Below, one piece after another: positions 36,997 to 44,310 of a stretch of 64,000 nucleotides of DNA. Source of the stretch: Halarcobacter anaerophilus (lineage in GTDB: Bacteria; Campylobacterota; Campylobacteria; Campylobacterales; Arcobacteraceae); contig NZ_CP041070.1 of assembly GCF_006459125.1 (NCBI RefSeq), forward strand, positions 868,001 to 932,000, given 5' to 3'. The notes under the pieces were generated by a model. It did not search any database. It was not told where the DNA came from and saw only the letters and a list, made by a program, of their open reading frames with translations. Made by a program: the position numbers and the translations under genes. Every line of letters starts with the position of its first letter. Positions within the stretch are counted from its first letter, which is position 1.

Positions 36997-37995
36997 ATGA
37001 AAATGATTAACATAGAAAAAAAACCAAAGATATTAGTTATAGGAGATCTTATGATAGACTCCTATCTAATAGGAAAATGCGATAGAATAGCTCTGGATGC
37101 ACCTGTTCCTATTGTAGATGTAAAAGAAGAAAAAGACGAATTAGGCGGAGCCGGAAATGTTATTCGAAATCTTGCTTCACTTGGAGCAAAAGTTAGTGTA
37201 ATGTCGGTTGTCGGAGATGATGACAATGCAAAACTTTTAAAACATATGTTAGATGAAGAGGGAACAAAATCTTTCTTACTTGTACAAAAAGGAAGAAATA
37301 CTTCTAAAAAAACGAGAATAATGACATCAAATCAACAAATTTTCAGATTTGACCATGAAAGTAGAAATAATATCTCTTTTGACAATGTAAAAAAACTTTA
37401 CGAAAAACTTCAAGAAAAAATAAAAGCATATGACGTAATCTTATTGGCAGATTACGGTAAAGGTATTTTAACAAGAGACTTCACTCAAAAAATAATTTCT
37501 TATGCAAATAAAAACAACGTAAAAACAATAGTTGATCCTCACGGTACGGACTATAGCAAATATCAAGGTGCATATTTGATTATACCAAACAGAGACGAAG
37601 CAACGGCAGCAACAGGAATAGAAATAGAGAACAATGACAGACTGCTAGATGTTTTAAAAGAGATTAAAAATAAATTTCAAACACATGAAGCGATTGTTAC
37701 ACTATCTGAACAAGGTGTTGCTTTGTTAAAAGAGAACAAACTTGTAGTCTTGCCGACAGTTCCTTTGGAAGTGTATGATGTAGCAGGTTCGGGAGATACC
37801 TTGTTAGCTTCAATCGGTTTTGCTCTTGCTTTGGATAATACTCTTACTGCTTCATTGGAGTTTGCAAATTTGGCAACAGGTGTTGTATTGAGAAAACCCG
37901 GAACAGGAACAGTCTCGATAGAAGAGATTCAATCAGATCAAGTCTATTTAGATAGAAAAATAATAGAAAGAAATTTAAGCTGTCAAGTAAAATAA
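36997..37995 (+). CDS. hldA: D-glycero-beta-D-manno-heptose-7-phosphate kinase
   Basis: A 332-residue PfkB-type sugar kinase. GDLMIDSYLIG at the N terminus, the GGAGNVIRNLASLGA substrate motif, and the catalytic VAGSGDTLLASIGFAL are clear. It matches the kinase domain of HldE (RfaE domain I) but lacks the C-terminal nucleotidyltransferase domain, so this is the split HldA form; HldC must be elsewhere. It phosphorylates heptose-7-phosphate before GmhB acts (gmhB at 32521). Confidence 0.88.
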   Translation: MKMINIEKKPKILVIGDLMIDSYLIGKCDRIALDAPVPIVDVKEEKDELGGAGNVIRNLASLGAKVSVMSVVGDDDNAKLLKHMLDEEGTKSFLLVQKGRNTSKKTRIMTSNQQIFRFDHESRNNISFDNVKKLYEKLQEKIKAYDVILLADYGKGILTRDFTQKIISYANKNNVKTIVDPHGTDYSKYQGAYLIIPNRDEATAATGIEIENNDRLLDVLKEIKNKFQTHEAIVTLSEQGVALLKENKLVVLPTVPLEVYDVAGSGDTLLASIGFALALDNTLTASLEFANLATGVVLRKPGTGTVSIEEIQSDQVYLDRKIIERNLSCQVK

Positions 37996-38007
37996 AAAGG
38001 TAAAGTC

Positions 38008-38442
38008 GTGGCTAATACAAAATTTGGGATTCAAGCAGTATCGGAAAACAATACGAAAACCGTAGTAAAAGCAAGAAACTTTACTATGGTAATAGATGAA
38101 CCGCCGTCTTTGGGAGGAAATGATACAGGAGCAAATCCCGTAGAATATCTATTAGCTGCCTTGGCAGGATGTTTAAACGTAATGGGAAATCTTATAGCAA
38201 AAGAGATGAGCATAGTTTTAAAAAGTTATAAAATCAATATAAGCGGTTCTTTGGATCCTGATTATCTATTTGGAAAAACAGAAGAAGGCAGAGCCGGATA
38301 TAAAGAGATAATAGCCCAATTGGAAGTTCAAACAGATGCAAATAAAGAGATTTTGGAAAAATGGGCAAAAGAAGTAGAAAGAAGATGCCCTATTTCAGAC
38401 AATATTAGCCATCCTACCTCTTTGAAAGTTATTGTAAAATAA
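38008..38442 (+). CDS. OsmC-family protein
   Basis: A 144-residue OsmC-like protein starting at GTG after AAAAGGTAAA. It has the conserved GANPVEYLLAALAGCLNVMG stretch, with the first active cysteine of the peroxidase pair, and the second cysteine in VERRCPISDNISHPTS. OsmC/Ohr proteins reduce organic hydroperoxides with the two-cysteine pair. This version is more like the YhfA/OsmC group. It ends the pepA-hldA-osmC run and is followed by a strong terminator. Confidence 0.85.
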   Translation: MANTKFGIQAVSENNTKTVVKARNFTMVIDEPPSLGGNDTGANPVEYLLAALAGCLNVMGNLIAKEMSIVLKSYKINISGSLDPDYLFGKTEEGRAGYKEIIAQLEVQTDANKEILEKWAKEVERRCPISDNISHPTSLKVIVK

Positions 38443-38466
38443 ACAGAACTTTTATATCTTCTTTTT

Positions 38467-38506
38467 GTGAAATTCATTTAAATTTCAAATGAATTTCACT
38501 CTTTTA
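38467..38506 (+). terminator. strong hairpin after osmC
   Basis: A perfect 13-bp stem (38467-38479 with 38487-38499), 7-base loop, followed by TCTTTTAT. It closes the transcript that runs from apt or gmhB. Confidence 0.75.
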
Positions 38507-38560
38507 TATAATTAAATTTTCATACATTTTAAATTTATCTCTTTTTTTGAGTTTTTTAAA

Positions 38561-38566
38561 TATAAT
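38561..38566 (+). promoter_or_regulatory. -10 box for ychF
   Basis: TATAAT 55 bases before the ychF ATG, in the gap after the osmC terminator. The longer leader has no obvious hairpin. Confidence 0.45.
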
Positions 38567-38621
38567 ATATGCCTAATATAAATATGACAAATATGAATTA
38601 TGATAAATAAAAAGGAAATTA

Positions 38622-39725
38622 ATGGGATTAGGTGTAGGAATAGTAGGTCTTCCAAATGTAGGTAAATCAACAACTTTTAATGCTTTGACAAAAGCTCAAA
38701 ATGCGGAGGCTCAAAATTATCCGTTTTGTACTATTGAACCGAATAAAGCTGTTGTTCCTGTACCGGATAAAAGACTTGATGAATTGGCAAAAATCGTAAA
38801 TCCAAATAAAATTCAACACTCTACTATAGATTTTGTAGATATTGCAGGTCTTGTTAGAGGAGCTTCAAAAGGTGAAGGTCTTGGAAATCAATTTCTTTCA
38901 AATATTAGAGAAGTTGAAGTTATTTTACATATGGTAAGATGTTTTGATGACGGTAATATTACTCACGTTGAAGGTGATGTTAATCCTATTAGAGATATTG
39001 AAATTATTGAAACAGAACTTATTTATTCAGATATTTCTCAACTTGAAAAAAAGATTGAAAAACTAAAAAGACAAGCAAAAGGTTCAAAAGAGGCTGCTGC
39101 TATGTTAAGCATATCTGAGGCTGTTTATAAACATATTGAAGAACTTCAACCTGTAAAAACTTTTGAAGATAAAGATAGTGAACTATTTATTGCCCTTGAC
39201 AAAGAACTTAGATTTTTATCAAATAAAGATGTAATTTACGGTGCAAATGTTGATGAAGATTCTTTAGCTCAAGGTGGAAACGATTATGTTAATACTTTAA
39301 AAGCTCATGCCCAAGAAGTAGGTGCAGATGTTATTATGCTTTGTGCAAAGATTGAAGAAGAGCTTGTCGGACTTGAAGATGATGAGGCAAAAGAGTTTTT
39401 GACGGATTTAGGCGTAAAAGAGTCTGGTTTGGAGCAAATTATTCAAAAAGCATTTGATAAACTAGGACTTCAATCATATTTCACCGCAGGAGAGATAGAA
39501 GTTAGAGCTTGGACTATTACAAAAGGTACGAAAGCTCCTCAAGCAGCGGCTGTTATTCATAATGATTTTGAAAAAGGATTTATCAAAGCCGAGGTTATCT
39601 CTTATGAAGATTTTGTGGCTCTTGGCGGAGAAGCAAAATGTAAAGAAGCCGGTAAGTTAAGACTTGAAGGAAAAGATTATATTGTGCAAGACGGTGATAT
39701 CATGCACTTTAGATTCAATACCTGA
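38622..39725 (+). CDS. ychF: redox-regulated ATPase/GTPase YchF
   Basis: A 367-residue Obg-like protein. G1 is GLPNVGKSTTFNAL, G3 DIAGLVRGASKGEGLG, and the nucleotide-specificity motif reads YGANVDE where GTPases have NKxD, as expected for YchF, which prefers ATP. The C-terminal TGS domain ends in VQDGDIMHFRFN. It binds the ribosome and responds to oxidative stress (family knowledge). The ATG follows AAAAAGGAAATTA. Confidence 0.96.
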   Translation: MGLGVGIVGLPNVGKSTTFNALTKAQNAEAQNYPFCTIEPNKAVVPVPDKRLDELAKIVNPNKIQHSTIDFVDIAGLVRGASKGEGLGNQFLSNIREVEVILHMVRCFDDGNITHVEGDVNPIRDIEIIETELIYSDISQLEKKIEKLKRQAKGSKEAAAMLSISEAVYKHIEELQPVKTFEDKDSELFIALDKELRFLSNKDVIYGANVDEDSLAQGGNDYVNTLKAHAQEVGADVIMLCAKIEEELVGLEDDEAKEFLTDLGVKESGLEQIIQKAFDKLGLQSYFTAGEIEVRAWTITKGTKAPQAAAVIHNDFEKGFIKAEVISYEDFVALGGEAKCKEAGKLRLEGKDYIVQDGDIMHFRFNT

Positions 39726-39770
39726 TATATTTTAAAATAGATGCAATCTAATATAATGACGGAGTTATAC

Positions 39771-40589
39771 ATGAATGAAAATATTGTAGATAAAATCGAG
39801 TCTTTACCTCCTTTACCAAAGACTATTATTGAAATTGAAGAGTTTAGACAACAGCCCGATAAAGAGCCTTTTGATTTATTGAAAATTATTGAAAAAGATG
39901 CTCTTATCGTTTCAACTTTATTAAAAGTTTCAAATTCGGCAATGTTTGGTTTTAGAAGCAAAGTAGAAACAGCAAGCAAGGCTATAAGTCTTTTAGGAAT
40001 AAACTTTACTATTTCTATTGCAATTGGCGGAACAATCCAAAACTTGTTGAAAACAAATCTTAAACCTTACGGAATAAGTAGTGATGATTTTATGCGAGCA
40101 TCAAATTTGGCTACGACTTTGACTTCTTTATGGTTAAATAAAGTATCTTTTGATCTAAAAGAAGAGTTAGCTTTGCCTGCACTTTTGCAAGAAACGGGTA
40201 AATTTGTATTATCGGATGTTATTGCTTCATGCGAAAAAACCGAAGAATTTGAAGAACTTTTATCTTCTGGAAAAACAGTTGCTGAAGCAGAAGAAGAGAT
40301 TACGGGAACTACAACTTCTGAAATAACCGCTAGAATTTTCAAACATTGGAAATTAAGTGAAAACTTAATAAACGTTATTGAATATATTGACGATATTGAA
40401 AAATGTAAACCTGAGTATCTGCATAAAACACAGATTTTAAGTGTCGTAAAAACAATTTGTGATGTGAGAGATACTTTTTCGGATAATAGTATAAAAAAAG
40501 GTTTGTTAGAGGCTAAGAAGTATAATCTTAACACTATTGCGCTTCAAGATGCAATAGACAAACTACAAGAAAGACTTCTTGACGAGTAA
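39771..40589 (+). CDS. HDOD-domain protein
   Basis: A 272-residue protein. ATG 39771 follows CGGAGTTATAC, so it is preferred to an upstream ATG at 39741. The HDOD fold is seen in ESLPPLPKTIIEIEEF, the ALIVSTLLKVSNSAMFG stretch (about 47-63) and the later GKFVLSDVI. HDOD proteins are non-catalytic relatives of HD phosphohydrolases that act in signalling, for example with c-di-GMP or chemotaxis pathways. The neighbour ychF does not reveal its partner; the gene may be read through from ychF. Confidence 0.8.
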   Translation: MNENIVDKIESLPPLPKTIIEIEEFRQQPDKEPFDLLKIIEKDALIVSTLLKVSNSAMFGFRSKVETASKAISLLGINFTISIAIGGTIQNLLKTNLKPYGISSDDFMRASNLATTLTSLWLNKVSFDLKEELALPALLQETGKFVLSDVIASCEKTEEFEELLSSGKTVAEAEEEITGTTTSEITARIFKHWKLSENLINVIEYIDDIEKCKPEYLHKTQILSVVKTICDVRDTFSDNSIKKGLLEAKKYNLNTIALQDAIDKLQERLLDE

Positions 40590-40614
40590 TTTAAGAGTTT
40601 ATTCTTAATTACTC
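40584..40614. terminator. bidirectional hairpin between HDOD and recO
   Basis: A stem of about 12 bp with one bulged T (arm 40584-40596 with 40603-40614), overlapping the HDOD stop codon, in the 30-base gap between convergent genes. Confidence 0.6.
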
Positions 40615-40619
40615 AAAGC

Positions 40620-41237
40620 TTATAATCCTTGTAAAATGATTTTCCATAAATAATCAATCTCTTTATCCTCAAAACTGATTAAAGTTTTATCTTCAAAAAG
40701 TTCTTTTATTTTCTCAAAATCAAATGCTTTGCTGTATGTACAAGAGGCATGAACGGGCATAAAACTTCGAACCAGAGATATATCGCTTGTTATCTCTTTT
40801 TCACATAAAAAACAGTGAAATTCACTATGAAGTCGTCCTTCATGTTCAAGCAACTTTAAATATGCTTTGCATATAGCTCTTTTGGCATTTTGTTTTATCA
40901 TCTTGTGAGAAAGTTTGTCCAATAATTCAAAATAAAAACTGTCAAGAGTTTCAACATCTTTTAAATGAGGATAAAAGAGTTTTATAAATCTTTGCCAAGA
41001 GTAGAGTTTTTCATTGTCAAAAATCCATTGGAAACCTAGTTGAATTACATCTTTTAATCTTGGAAGCGAACTTTTCAGATTAGTTTCAAGTTCAAAGTCT
41101 ATTTTATAGCCGACATTTATATTTGAATGTCTTGCTCCATAAAATCTATAAGTAGTGTAAATGTGCTTTTCAGTTAAAATTGAGACTATCAGGTCATCAT
41201 CTTTGACTGCTTTAATATCTATTATATAACCTTGCAT
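40620..41237 (-). CDS. recO: DNA repair protein RecO
   Basis: A 205-residue RecO of the short Campylobacterota type. The N-terminal OB fold begins MQGYIIDIKAVKDDDLIVSIL; the helical part carries FHCFLCEKEI, a two-cysteine motif, with a later Cys in HASCTYS that may complete a zinc site. RecO loads RecA onto SSB-coated DNA with RecR. The assignment is by the overall pattern and phylum-level similarity; recO is weakly conserved in general. Confidence 0.75.
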   Translation of the reverse strand: MQGYIIDIKAVKDDDLIVSILTEKHIYTTYRFYGARHSNINVGYKIDFELETNLKSSLPRLKDVIQLGFQWIFDNEKLYSWQRFIKLFYPHLKDVETLDSFYFELLDKLSHKMIKQNAKRAICKAYLKLLEHEGRLHSEFHCFLCEKEITSDISLVRSFMPVHASCTYSKAFDFEKIKELFEDKTLISFEDKEIDYLWKIILQGL

Positions 41238-41349
41238 AAAACTTTCTAATAAAAATTATAAAAAATCTAAAACAAATGAATAATCGAAATTTGCTTCAAA
41301 TAAATATTATGGTAGTATTACACAAATTTATTTAAAAAAGGGAATGTGA

Positions 41350-41673
41350 ATGGAGTTTAATAACGTTTCTATCGCAAAAGAGGCAAATATTTTATATGAT
41401 GGTAATATCACAAGTAGAACAATTACTTTTGAAGATGGTACTAAAAAGACCTTAGGAATCATGTTGCCAGGTGAGTATGAATTAAATACTGTAAATAAAT
41501 CTACTATTGATATAAACTCAGGTGCAGTTGAAGTTATGTTACCGGCTGAAGATTGGGTTCAATACGTTGCTCCGGCTAGTATAAAAATTGCACAAAATTC
41601 TAAATATAAATTAAGAGTTAGTTCTCTTGTTGATTATTGTTGTTCTTTTGAAAAAGTACAATATTCAAAATAG
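41350..41673 (+). CDS. ppnP: pyrimidine/purine nucleoside phosphorylase (PpnP, DUF1255)
   Basis: A 107-residue cupin-like protein matching the whole PpnP/YaiE family: EFNNVSIAKEANILYDGNIT, LGIMLPGEYELNT, GAVEVMLPAEDWVQYVA, and the C-terminal CCSFEK. It phosphorolyses nucleosides to free base and ribose-1-phosphate. The ATG follows AAAAAGGGAATGTGA. It is a single-gene unit between recO and the sensory operon. Confidence 0.9.
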   Translation: MEFNNVSIAKEANILYDGNITSRTITFEDGTKKTLGIMLPGEYELNTVNKSTIDINSGAVEVMLPAEDWVQYVAPASIKIAQNSKYKLRVSSLVDYCCSFEKVQYSK

Positions 41674-41674
41674 G

Positions 41675-41696
41675 GTTAAAAGTATAAACTTTTAAC
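41675..41696. terminator. bidirectional hairpin between ppnP and the response regulator
   Basis: A perfect 9-bp stem, GTTAAAAGT (41675-41683) and ACTTTTAAC (41688-41696), with a 4-base loop, covering the regulator stop codon. It ends both ppnP and the sensory operon. Confidence 0.7.
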
Positions 41697-42408
41697 TCTT
41701 ATCTTTTTTTAAAACATATCCAAAATTTATAATGTTTTCAATATTTACTTCAGGGATTTTATTTTTAAGTCTTGAGACCGTATCTCTTATGGTTGATGAA
41801 GAGACATTTTTAGAGTACCAAATATATTCCCTCATAGTATCGTAAGAGATATTTTGATTGATATTGCGGCAAAAAAAGTTTAATACGCTAAGCTCTTTTT
41901 TTGTTAGGCTGATGGGTTTTGCTTTATATGTCAAAGTTGCAGTTTTCGGGTAATATTTATAATCTTTGGTTAAAGCAATAAAATCTGATAGGGGTTCTGT
42001 TTCTTTAGTTTTTTTCTCTTTGTCAAATTTACTAAGAAGATGAATAACCACTTTGATTGTTGCTTCTACGTCTTGCAGACTAAAAGGTTTTACTAAATAT
42101 CCGAAAACATTGCTTTGTTTTGTTTCATTTATTGTGTTAGTATCTCCATATGCCGTTGTATATATTATAGGAATAAAATACTCTTTGTTGATTACTTTTG
42201 CGCACTCTATGCCGTCTAAGTTTCCTTCTATATTTATATCCATAAGAGCTAAATCAATATGTTGTTTTTTTACGATTTCTATACTCTCTTTTGCACTTTT
42301 AGCTTGAAAAATATTGTTAAAATCCAAAGATAAAAGAATATTTTTTAGATATTCAAATGCGATAAATTCATCTTCTACTATGAGAATATTAAAATCTCTA
42401 CTTTTCAT
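41692..42408 (-). CDS. OmpR/PhoB-family response regulator
   Basis: A 238-residue regulator. The receiver domain (about 7-125) has the acidic pocket VEDE, phospho-acceptor D57 in LMDINI, the TTAYGD threonine and the VKPFS lysine. The C-terminal winged helix (about 155-238) contains PISLTKKELSVLNFF, SSSTIRDTVSRLKNKI and FGYVLKK, typical of Trans_Reg_C DNA-binding. ATG 42408 follows AAAAAGGATAGC, so the upstream ATG 42426 is not used. It overlaps the kinase gene by 11 bases, so the kinase is its partner. Confidence 0.9.
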   Translation of the reverse strand: MKSRDFNILIVEDEFIAFEYLKNILLSLDFNNIFQAKSAKESIEIVKKQHIDLALMDINIEGNLDGIECAKVINKEYFIPIIYTTAYGDTNTINETKQSNVFGYLVKPFSLQDVEATIKVVIHLLSKFDKEKKTKETEPLSDFIALTKDYKYYPKTATLTYKAKPISLTKKELSVLNFFCRNINQNISYDTMREYIWYSKNVSSSTIRDTVSRLKNKIPEVNIENIINFGYVLKKDKS

Positions 42409-44263
42409 TGCTATCCTTTTTTTCAAAAGTTAGTATAAATATTGTTCCTTTGTTAAATTCAAAACTAAAATTTGAGTTTAAAAGTTTTTTGGAAAAATCA
42501 TTTATAAGTTTTAAGCCTAAGCCTTCTTTGGAACTTTTTATATTAAAACCTTCTCCGTTGTCTTTAATTTTTAAAAGAATTTTATTTTTTTTCTCTTCTA
42601 AAGAGACAAAAATATTTATATTTTTTGAATCAGGATGATGTTTTATACTGTTATTTACGATTTCATTTATTATAATACTTAAAGATATTGCATCATCAAA
42701 TTTTAACTCTATATTACCTATGGAAAAATTGATAGTTATTTTTTTATTGGTATAAGTAGAAGAGATACTCTCTATAATATCTTTAAAATACTCTTTTACT
42801 TTTATATTTTTTAGATTTTCAGAGGTATACAAAAGGTATTCATGGGTTTTTGACATTGATTTTATGCGGTTTATCAAATCGGAAAAAATATCTTTTTCTT
42901 TATATTTTTTACTTTCAAACCATAAAATACCTAAAATCATATGGAAATTGTTTTTAACTCTATGCAAAATCTCTTTTAATAAAAGTTCTCTCTCTTTTAA
43001 GATTCGTGATAGTTTATTATTTGCTATTGTAAGTTCATTTGTCCTTTTTTTTACCTCTTTTTTTAAAAGTTTTGCATGTTCGTTTTTTATTGATAATAAC
43101 TCTTTTTGATATTGAATCTGCTCGTTTTTTATCTCATTATATCTACTTATAATCATTATAGAAAAGATTATATTTTCTAAGGCAGTTCCGTAAACTAATC
43201 CATATCTTGTTAGATTATTATACTCAATTAACCCACTTAACATCAGCATAAAAATCATAGCGAGGAAAAAATATATAAGTAGAGCAAAAGTATAATAAAC
43301 ACTTCTTTTATATCCTTTAAAAAAGATATATATAGATAAAGGCAAGAAAATAATAGTAATAAAAAGTGAAAGTGCATTTAAAATTTGATTCCAAGGTTGA
43401 TAATCAAAAAAAAGTATAAATCCTATTAAAAAAAAGGGAATAACCGAATATCTTAAAAGTTTGTCATATCTCTTTAGATATTTTTTCGTATTTAAATATT
43501 CAAGAGAAAAAAGAATTAAAAAAGCATCTAAAAAAGCAACGGAAGAGTGAAGAATATAAATATATTTTTGTAAATCAATGAAACATAACAGACCGCTTAT
43601 TTTAATAAGATAAATAAGGTTGAAAAGAGTATAACCGAGATAATAGTAATAGATCTTTTCTTTTAAAGTTGCTGATAATCCTATGCTAAAAATAAGTATT
43701 ATAAAAGTTGTACCGAATATAAATATATAAAGGTTATTCATATCAAGGAAATTTTTCAGTCTAAAATAGTTCTCTTTGTAGAAGGAAACTTCTCCAAAAT
43801 ATGCATATTTCCCTTTTAATTCAAGATAAATATTATTTTGATAGTTTCTAGGAAGATTTAATTTAAAAGATAGTTTGTTGTATTTTATTTCTCTTTGTTT
43901 AATAGGTATAAATAAGCCGTTCTCTTTTTTTATCCATCTATTATCTTTTTTGTAATATAAATTTGCTTTTTCGTAAAATGTTTCATTTAAAGTTAGTATG
44001 AAATTCTCTTCTTTACTTTTATTTAAAATATTTATTTTTATCCAAATTTTTTGATTTGAATATCCTAAGGCAAAACCGTTATTTGTGATCTTTTTAAACT
44101 CTTTTTTTTCTATATCTTTTATGTTTGAAAGGTTGGAATTATCTTTTAAATACTCTATTTTAAAATCATTATAAATATCAGTCGTATCATTAAAAGTAAG
44201 GGTTAGATTTTCTGAAAATAAAGAAGAAAAAAAGAGACAAAAAATAAAAAAATATTTGATCAT
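42398..44263 (-). CDS. 7TMR-DISM sensor histidine kinase (HisKA_2 type)
   Basis: A 621-residue protein. Signal peptide (about 1-17), extracellular 7TMR-DISMED2-like domain (about 20-165), seven-helix 7TMR-DISM membrane region (about 172-375), coiled linker, HisKA_2 box LLKEILHRVKNNFHM with phospho-acceptor H434, and an HATPase_c domain with INEIVNNSIKHH and DNGEGFN...GLGLKL. DISM receptors sense small molecules such as carbohydrates or related ligands in the periplasm. It lies between the diguanylate cyclase and the response regulator in one operon. Confidence 0.88.
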   Translation of the reverse strand: MIKYFFIFCLFFSSLFSENLTLTFNDTTDIYNDFKIEYLKDNSNLSNIKDIEKKEFKKITNNGFALGYSNQKIWIKINILNKSKEENFILTLNETFYEKANLYYKKDNRWIKKENGLFIPIKQREIKYNKLSFKLNLPRNYQNNIYLELKGKYAYFGEVSFYKENYFRLKNFLDMNNLYIFIFGTTFIILIFSIGLSATLKEKIYYYYLGYTLFNLIYLIKISGLLCFIDLQKYIYILHSSVAFLDAFLILFSLEYLNTKKYLKRYDKLLRYSVIPFFLIGFILFFDYQPWNQILNALSLFITIIFLPLSIYIFFKGYKRSVYYTFALLIYFFLAMIFMLMLSGLIEYNNLTRYGLVYGTALENIIFSIMIISRYNEIKNEQIQYQKELLSIKNEHAKLLKKEVKKRTNELTIANNKLSRILKERELLLKEILHRVKNNFHMILGILWFESKKYKEKDIFSDLINRIKSMSKTHEYLLYTSENLKNIKVKEYFKDIIESISSTYTNKKITINFSIGNIELKFDDAISLSIIINEIVNNSIKHHPDSKNINIFVSLEEKKNKILLKIKDNGEGFNIKSSKEGLGLKLINDFSKKLLNSNFSFEFNKGTIFILTFEKKDSNEK

Positions 44264-44310
44264 TAAAACTCCAAATACAAATTATAACATAAGTTATTTT
44301 TAAAGTTATT

